Shown here in pieces: positions 59,611 to 64,000 of a DNA stretch of 64,000 bases. The notes beneath the pieces were generated by a model that saw nothing but the letters and a program-made list of their open reading frames with translations, was not told the origin of the DNA and ran no database searches. Made by a program: the position numbers and the translations under genes. The stretch lies in NCBI RefSeq assembly GCF_035222375.1, contig NW_026946363.1:7192001-7256000 (forward strand). Direction: 5' to 3'. Numbering within the stretch: position 1 is the stretch's first letter; each line of letters starts with the position of its first letter. The DNA is from Podospora pseudocomata. Its lineage: Eukaryota; Ascomycota; Sordariomycetes; Sordariales; Podosporaceae.

Positions 59611-61330
59611 CCTTGATGCTGTGGTTCAGAAGATGGTGGTCTATAGTATCAGCACAGGATATGGCGCAGGTGTGTGAAGCTTCCAGGTTGGGTTCGAAAA
59701 CAGGCGTGTATGAATCAATCCAAAGCGGCCGGAGGGATGGCAACCTGGCTTGAGAAAAAGAACCGATTAAGTAGTACACAATTGGACTTGTCGAGATGTC
59801 GTGAAGGTATCTCAAAAAAACATGAGAGCGATGCGAATGAAAGAAATCGTGTCGGGGTATCCGCTTATAAGAACCTCAAATAGAAACGAACCACGAAACA
59901 AAAAATTGACGAGGCCAAGACACAGCTAAGCAATGACCAAATTGATGAACGGCTCTTTTGTGCCCGTGTTGTATTGTGTTGTCAGGTCAGAGCCGGTCAG
60001 GCTGGTCCCGAGGTCAAAACTGTGCTTCCAGTGGAGTATCCTTTTTCGTTGTCTAAAGTCCGTGGTCATTTGACAGCACTTTTTGACACTTGGATGAAGT
60101 CTGAGCACACACACACGACGCAAGCGCAAGGAATAGCCTAGAGTTTTATAGTTCTGATTACAATGCAAACAAGGGAAAGATTTGGCCAGGTCGGACAACC
60201 TGAGAAACAACCATTCCCAAGCTTTCCAGCTCCGATTTGATGTCATTATGCGCCGAGGCTGGCGCAGCAGAGTCGGTATCTCTGGGCAGCGCGGCTCGGA
60301 TTTTGCTAGTGGTGAAGAACAGGGAAGGGCCAAGGGGTCATGGGTGCGGGAGCGCTTGTTCGACGATCTCCCTGAGTTGAACCGAAATTTTTTCTACATG
60401 GCGAAGGAAAAATGGACTCGGGATGCAACATTATAGCCGAAGTAGGAGGGAGTACAACAAAGAGGAATAGCCAGATATTGTTGGTGCCCGTCGCCGGCAA
60501 TGCGTCCCGGGAGGAGAGAGAAATCGCCTGATTTTGGGCCAGAAGGATCTTTGACGTTGGTCATTTGGGACTTGGGCTCGGGTTGGGGTTAGCTGGGCAG
60601 AAGTGGGGCATCAATGGAGAAACCTGAGGGATCCAAACAATCTCCTGGAGTTCCAGGAAAGTTGCCATATCTTCAACTTGGCCAGAGTTAAACATCCAGT
60701 TCAAGCTTCGGGCGTGGTAGGTCATGTTATCTTCGGGTACTGCTAGGTTGCATCCGTGGTGTTCATTTGACATTTGTGCCTGTTGCCATAGCGGACCGCC
60801 CTCCAGAGAAGGAGACAAGGTGGTGAATAGACGATGAATGATAGTTGTGGCATATTGCTCAGTCATGCCATAAGGCTCCAAATTGCGTACCGATATGAGA
60901 AAACAAAAGCCACTGTTCCCTGGTTGCGAAATAGGAGGGATTTATGCCGATCTTGTGGGTTGCGGAAAGGTGCTGGTATCTTTTCTTGGACGTGGCCGTA
61001 CTGATGGCTCTTGAATTCAAGACAGGAGATGCATCCATATGGGCCAAGATTACTGATAATCTAGACATATGTACATACGGCGATACGTCACAATCACAAC
61101 AGCTTGGAAGGGTCCAAGAGACAGTCATGGTGGGGCATGGGTTGGAGATCAAATCGAGGGGTAGCCTTATGGATCCACCTTAACCGTTTGCTCCACTCGA
61201 CTTTTGGAGAATTTCCAGGCTTGGCAGCGGGTTCAAAGAACGAGGGGCATTTTCACGAGCAACAGTCGACAACGGCTCACTTGGCTTTTGGTTGCGGTAA
61301 CGAACAGGAATGTGGGCAACTGCAAGAAGA
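59611..61330. other. Divergent intergenic region, 1.7 kb
   Basis: This lies between the 2EXR gene (-) and the tRNA-ribosyltransferase gene (+). It may hold a small minus-strand gene (60561-60866, listed separately). Otherwise I see short frames only. Confidence 0.5.
60561..60866 (-). CDS. Possible small protein, 101 aa
   Basis: An ATG-initiated frame with plausible protein composition (MTEQYATTIIHRLF, then LNWMFNSGQVEDMATFLELQ) and a Pro/Asn-rich end. The ATG overlaps by 8 nt the stop of another ATG-started frame of 69 codons (61068-60859), which also reads plausibly. No family is recognised. It could be the 3' exon of a gene whose upstream part I cannot join, or a chance frame. Confidence 0.3.
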   Translation of the reverse strand: MTEQYATTIIHRLFTTLSPSLEGGPLWQQAQMSNEHHGCNLAVPEDNMTYHARSLNWMFNSGQVEDMATFLELQEIVWIPQVSPLMPHFCPANPNPSPSPK

Positions 61331-62683
61331 ATGGCTTCTACGACCAGATCGGCATCCTCTGCCGCCCTCACTTTTGAGCTGGTGGGAAAGTGCTCTGTAT
61401 GTGCAATCCCTCTCCTCTCCATGCTGCTAGACATGCCTGACAACTAATGCAGATATCTAACAGACAACCCGTGCCCGCGCATCCATCTTGACGCTGCCCC
61501 ACGGTCAGGTCAACCTCCCAATTTTCATGCCTGTAGCCACGCAGGCTTCACTCAAAGGCCTTACCCCCGAACAACTCGAGGCAACTGGATGCCGTCTCTG
61601 CCTCAACAACACCTACCATCTCGGCCTGAAGCCTGGTCAGGAAGTCCTTGATGCTGTAGGAGGCGCGCACAAGTTTCAGGGATGGAATCACAATCTTCTT
61701 ACTGATAGTGGCGGGTACGTGGCCAATTCTAGTCATGGGAAGCAAAATAGCTGAGATGTCAAAGGTTTCAGATGGTCTCGCTACTCAAGCTGGCCAACGT
61801 CACCGAGGAAGGTGTGCGCTTCCTCTCACCACACGACGGCAGCCCTATGCTCTTAACCCCCGAGCACTCGATGAGCCTCCAAAACTCGATCGGATCCGAC
61901 ATTATGATGCAGCTGGACGATGTCCTCGTCACTACACACCCAGACAAGGCGCGCATGAGAGAGGCGATGGAGCGCAGTGTACGTTGGCTCGACAGATGTA
62001 TCGCTGCCCACAAATACCCAGAAAGGCAGAACCTGTTCTGCATCATTCAGGGTGGACTGGACCTGGAGATGCGCCGGGAATGCTGCCGCGAGATGGTCGC
62101 CCGTGACACACCCGGTATCGCCATTGGCGGACTGAGCGGAGGTGAAGCAAAGGATGACTTCTGCAAGGTGGTGGCCACTTGCACGGAGCAACTACCAGAA
62201 CTCAAGCCGAGATACGTTATGGGAATTGGGTACCCAGAGGATCTTGTGGTCAGCGTGGCACTGGGAGCAGACATGTTCGACTGCGTGTGGCCCACACGCA
62301 CTGCGCGGTTTGGGAATGCCATCACCAAGCATGGTGTACTCAACATGAAAAGAGAGATGTATGCCGTTGATTTCGGGCCCATCGAGGAGGGTTGTGGGTG
62401 TCAGTGCTGCAGGCCTGTCGGCCAAGAAGGGTCGCTGGGCATTACAAGGGCATTCATTCACCACAATGCCGCCAAAGAGACAGTTGCGGCGCACCTGCTG
62501 ACACTACACAACGTGTGGTATCAGCTGGATCTGATGAGACAGGCCAGAGAGGCCATCATTGCTGACCAATTCCCGGCATTCGTCAAGAAGTTTTTTGTTG
62601 GACTGTACCCTGATGGACAGAGCTATCCATCGTGGGCAGTCAACGCATTGCGTGGTGTTGGCATCGAGTTGCTAGAGAGGTGA
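61331..62683 (+). CDS. qtrt1: Queuine tRNA-ribosyltransferase catalytic subunit, 411 aa
   Basis: Exons are 61331-61396, 61464-61714 and 61765-62683; donors are GTATGT and GTACGT, and the last acceptor is CAAAG, which restores the family motif DSGGFQMVSL. The enzyme exchanges guanine 34 in GUN-anticodon tRNAs for queuine. Key residues are present: Asp103 in DSGG (general base position), Asp278 in MFDCVWPTR (nucleophile position), GIGYPED before it, and the zinc site Cys316, Cys318, Cys321 with a His in the FIHHNAA helix. Length matches the eukaryotic catalytic subunit, which works as a heterodimer with QTRT2; the partner gene is not in this window. Fungi do not make queuine, so activity depends on salvage. 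A start at 61331 gives the usual N-terminus ahead of LTFELVGK. Confidence 0.95.
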
Positions 62684-62985
62684 TGTAAAGGTATAGACAA
62701 AAATGAATAGATGTACAAGATACCCAAGATATGTCTCTAAATCACTTTACATACTAGTAACTAGGTAATCAGGGGTAACTTTGCATGACAAAGGGTTAGG
62801 GTTGAAGAACTCGGCCTTGGCATGAACTGATGGCCAATGGGGCATCCATTCAACTTTTGGAGCTCGGGAATTTTTGCAGCTCAACTCGGCGGTTGAAGGA
62901 ACGAAGCCCCGATCTCTCGCGGCCCCGACCCCGACCTCGACGACAGCCAGGAGAGCGCTTTCGGGCCAATCCAGCCACATTGACC

Positions 62986-64000
62986 ATGGTTTCCAGGAGC
63001 GTGTCCCCGGGAGGCGCGCTTCTCCGGGCGTCGCGGATGTTCTCTATGCCGGCACCCCTCCCACCACCGGCGGCAGAAGCCGCTCAAGCAACCTTCAAGT
63101 CGCACTCCGATACAGCTACCTCGGCCTACCCAACGCACCAGGTCATCACAACCCTTAGTCACGCCCGCAAGGAGGGGGACTGGGGCTTGAAGCGTCCTCT
63201 CCCTCTTCGATCAACTACCAAGTCCTCGACTCCCATGCTCCGCATCAAGGGCATCGATACGATCGAGCAAATTACCGACTACGCCTCAGGCGCCGACCAC
63301 GGCCTCACCCTTCTCAAGTTCCAAGAACTTGGTCTCCCGATCTCTACGCCCTCCTCGTTTGCAAGCTCGAGACACAGAACCGATGCCGCGACCAGGTCCG
63401 TTTTCGAGGACGACATCGATCGCACCGCCATCGCCCCGAAGGACCGTGCAAAGCTTGTCGACCAACGATGGAGGTTTTCTGGCCCATGGCTTGCCGGCAT
63501 GTCGCCCGGCGACTTCAAGAAGTACTTGGCTGAGAGGGTTCGCCCCCGTCGCGCCGCCTTCCGTATGTTTCTGAAGGCCAAGATCGCCCGCGATCTCAAC
63601 GAGACGGCCAGGTTGAAAGCCTTGGACAACGCAGAGACCGAGTATGACAAGGTCACCGTCGATTCTATTCTTGAGGATGACGTTACCGAGTACTTGCGGA
63701 ATGTTCGGAACCAGAACGCAGTGCTGTATCAGCTGGTTGGGGAGTTCTTGGATCTCGCACCTCTGAAGCAACCGACGGAACTGACGACTGAGCAAATGTT
63801 GCATCCCCCACAACACACATATTCAACCCACGACACCAACAACCCATATGCCGAACATGGTCCTCCAAAGACCCACCCTTCCGCCGGTCTCTCGTACATC
63901 CGCACCGGTGCATACATGGACAACCACCCGCTGTACGGCCCGCAAAAGGAACATAAGCCGGTTGAAGCCAGAGTGCTCAGGCCGCGCAGCCAGCAGAGCT
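62986..64000 (+). CDS. mrp51: Mitochondrial ribosomal protein mS51 (Mrp51), 3' end cut by window
   Basis: An open frame runs from ATG 62986 (context GACCATGG) to the window end without a stop, 338 codons. The N-terminus is Arg/Ser/Ala-rich, with few acids, as for a mitochondrial targeting peptide. Then come the family blocks HARKEGDWGLKRPLP, STTKSSTPMLRIKGIDTIEQ and DHGLTLLKFQELG, with THPSAGLSYIRTGAYMDNHP near the edge. These match fungal Mrp51/mS51, a small-subunit protein of the mitochondrial ribosome. The gene lies 302 nt downstream of qtrt1 in the same direction. That short gap contains the 3' flank and promoter and nothing else recognisable. Confidence 0.9.
   Translation, partial: MVSRSVSPGGALLRASRMFSMPAPLPPPAAEAAQATFKSHSDTATSAYPTHQVITTLSHARKEGDWGLKRPLPLRSTTKSSTPMLRIKGIDTIEQITDYASGADHGLTLLKFQELGLPISTPSSFASSRHRTDAATRSVFEDDIDRTAIAPKDRAKLVDQRWRFSGPWLAGMSPGDFKKYLAERVRPRRAAFRMFLKAKIARDLNETARLKALDNAETEYDKVTVDSILEDDVTEYLRNVRNQNAVLYQLVGEFLDLAPLKQPTELTTEQMLHPPQHTYSTHDTNNPYAEHGPPKTHPSAGLSYIRTGAYMDNHPLYGPQKEHKPVEARVLRPRSQQS

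Overview
The window is 64 kb of nuclear DNA from a filamentous ascomycete, most likely a sordariomycete and probably Sordariales. The evidence is short (about 55-190 nt) GT-AG introns with fungal-type donors (GTAAGT, GTATGT, GTGAGT) and CTAAC/CTGAC-like branch sites. The gene families (WSC sensor, fungal Zn2Cys6 regulator, HOS3-type deacetylase, 2EXR protein, mS51) are fungal, and the dynein heavy chain reconstructs to 4369 residues, about the size expected for the filamentous-fungal protein. I see no transposon, rRNA, convincing tRNA or CRISPR array. This looks like ordinary gene-rich core chromosome with several long intergenic regions.

Layout, left to right: a CSC1/OSCA-type (DUF221) channel cut by the left edge (-); an orphan coiled-coil protein (+); a kelch-propeller single-pass membrane protein (+); a WSC-domain wall-stress sensor (+); the 13 kb cytoplasmic dynein heavy chain (-); a polyglutamine FAR1-domain protein (-); gamma-tubulin complex protein GCP4 (-); a spartin/senescence-domain protein (-); a Zn2Cys6 transcription factor with a long unusual leader (+); a three-exon orphan (+); a HOS3-type histone deacetylase (-); a GPI-anchored Cys-containing surface protein (+); a 2EXR protein (-); the queuine tRNA-ribosyltransferase catalytic subunit (+); and mitochondrial ribosomal protein mS51, cut by the right edge (+). 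Exon joins were worked out by hand from splice signals and frame continuity.

The genes do not form one pathway. Loose themes are cell-surface sensing in the first 16 kb (channel, kelch membrane protein, WSC sensor) and microtubule function in the middle (dynein motor and gamma-tubulin nucleator about 5 kb apart). The most interesting signal is at the Zn2Cys6 gene. About 1.3 kb of plus-strand leader contains no ATG at all. Its last 366 nt stay open in frame with the gene and read like protein, including a basic NLS-like patch, yet offer no ATG start. A 10-codon uORF then ends inside the annotated start codon. This suggests either non-AUG initiation of a longer isoform or an unseen upstream exon. 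The HOS3 gene has the same stop-over-start uORF arrangement.
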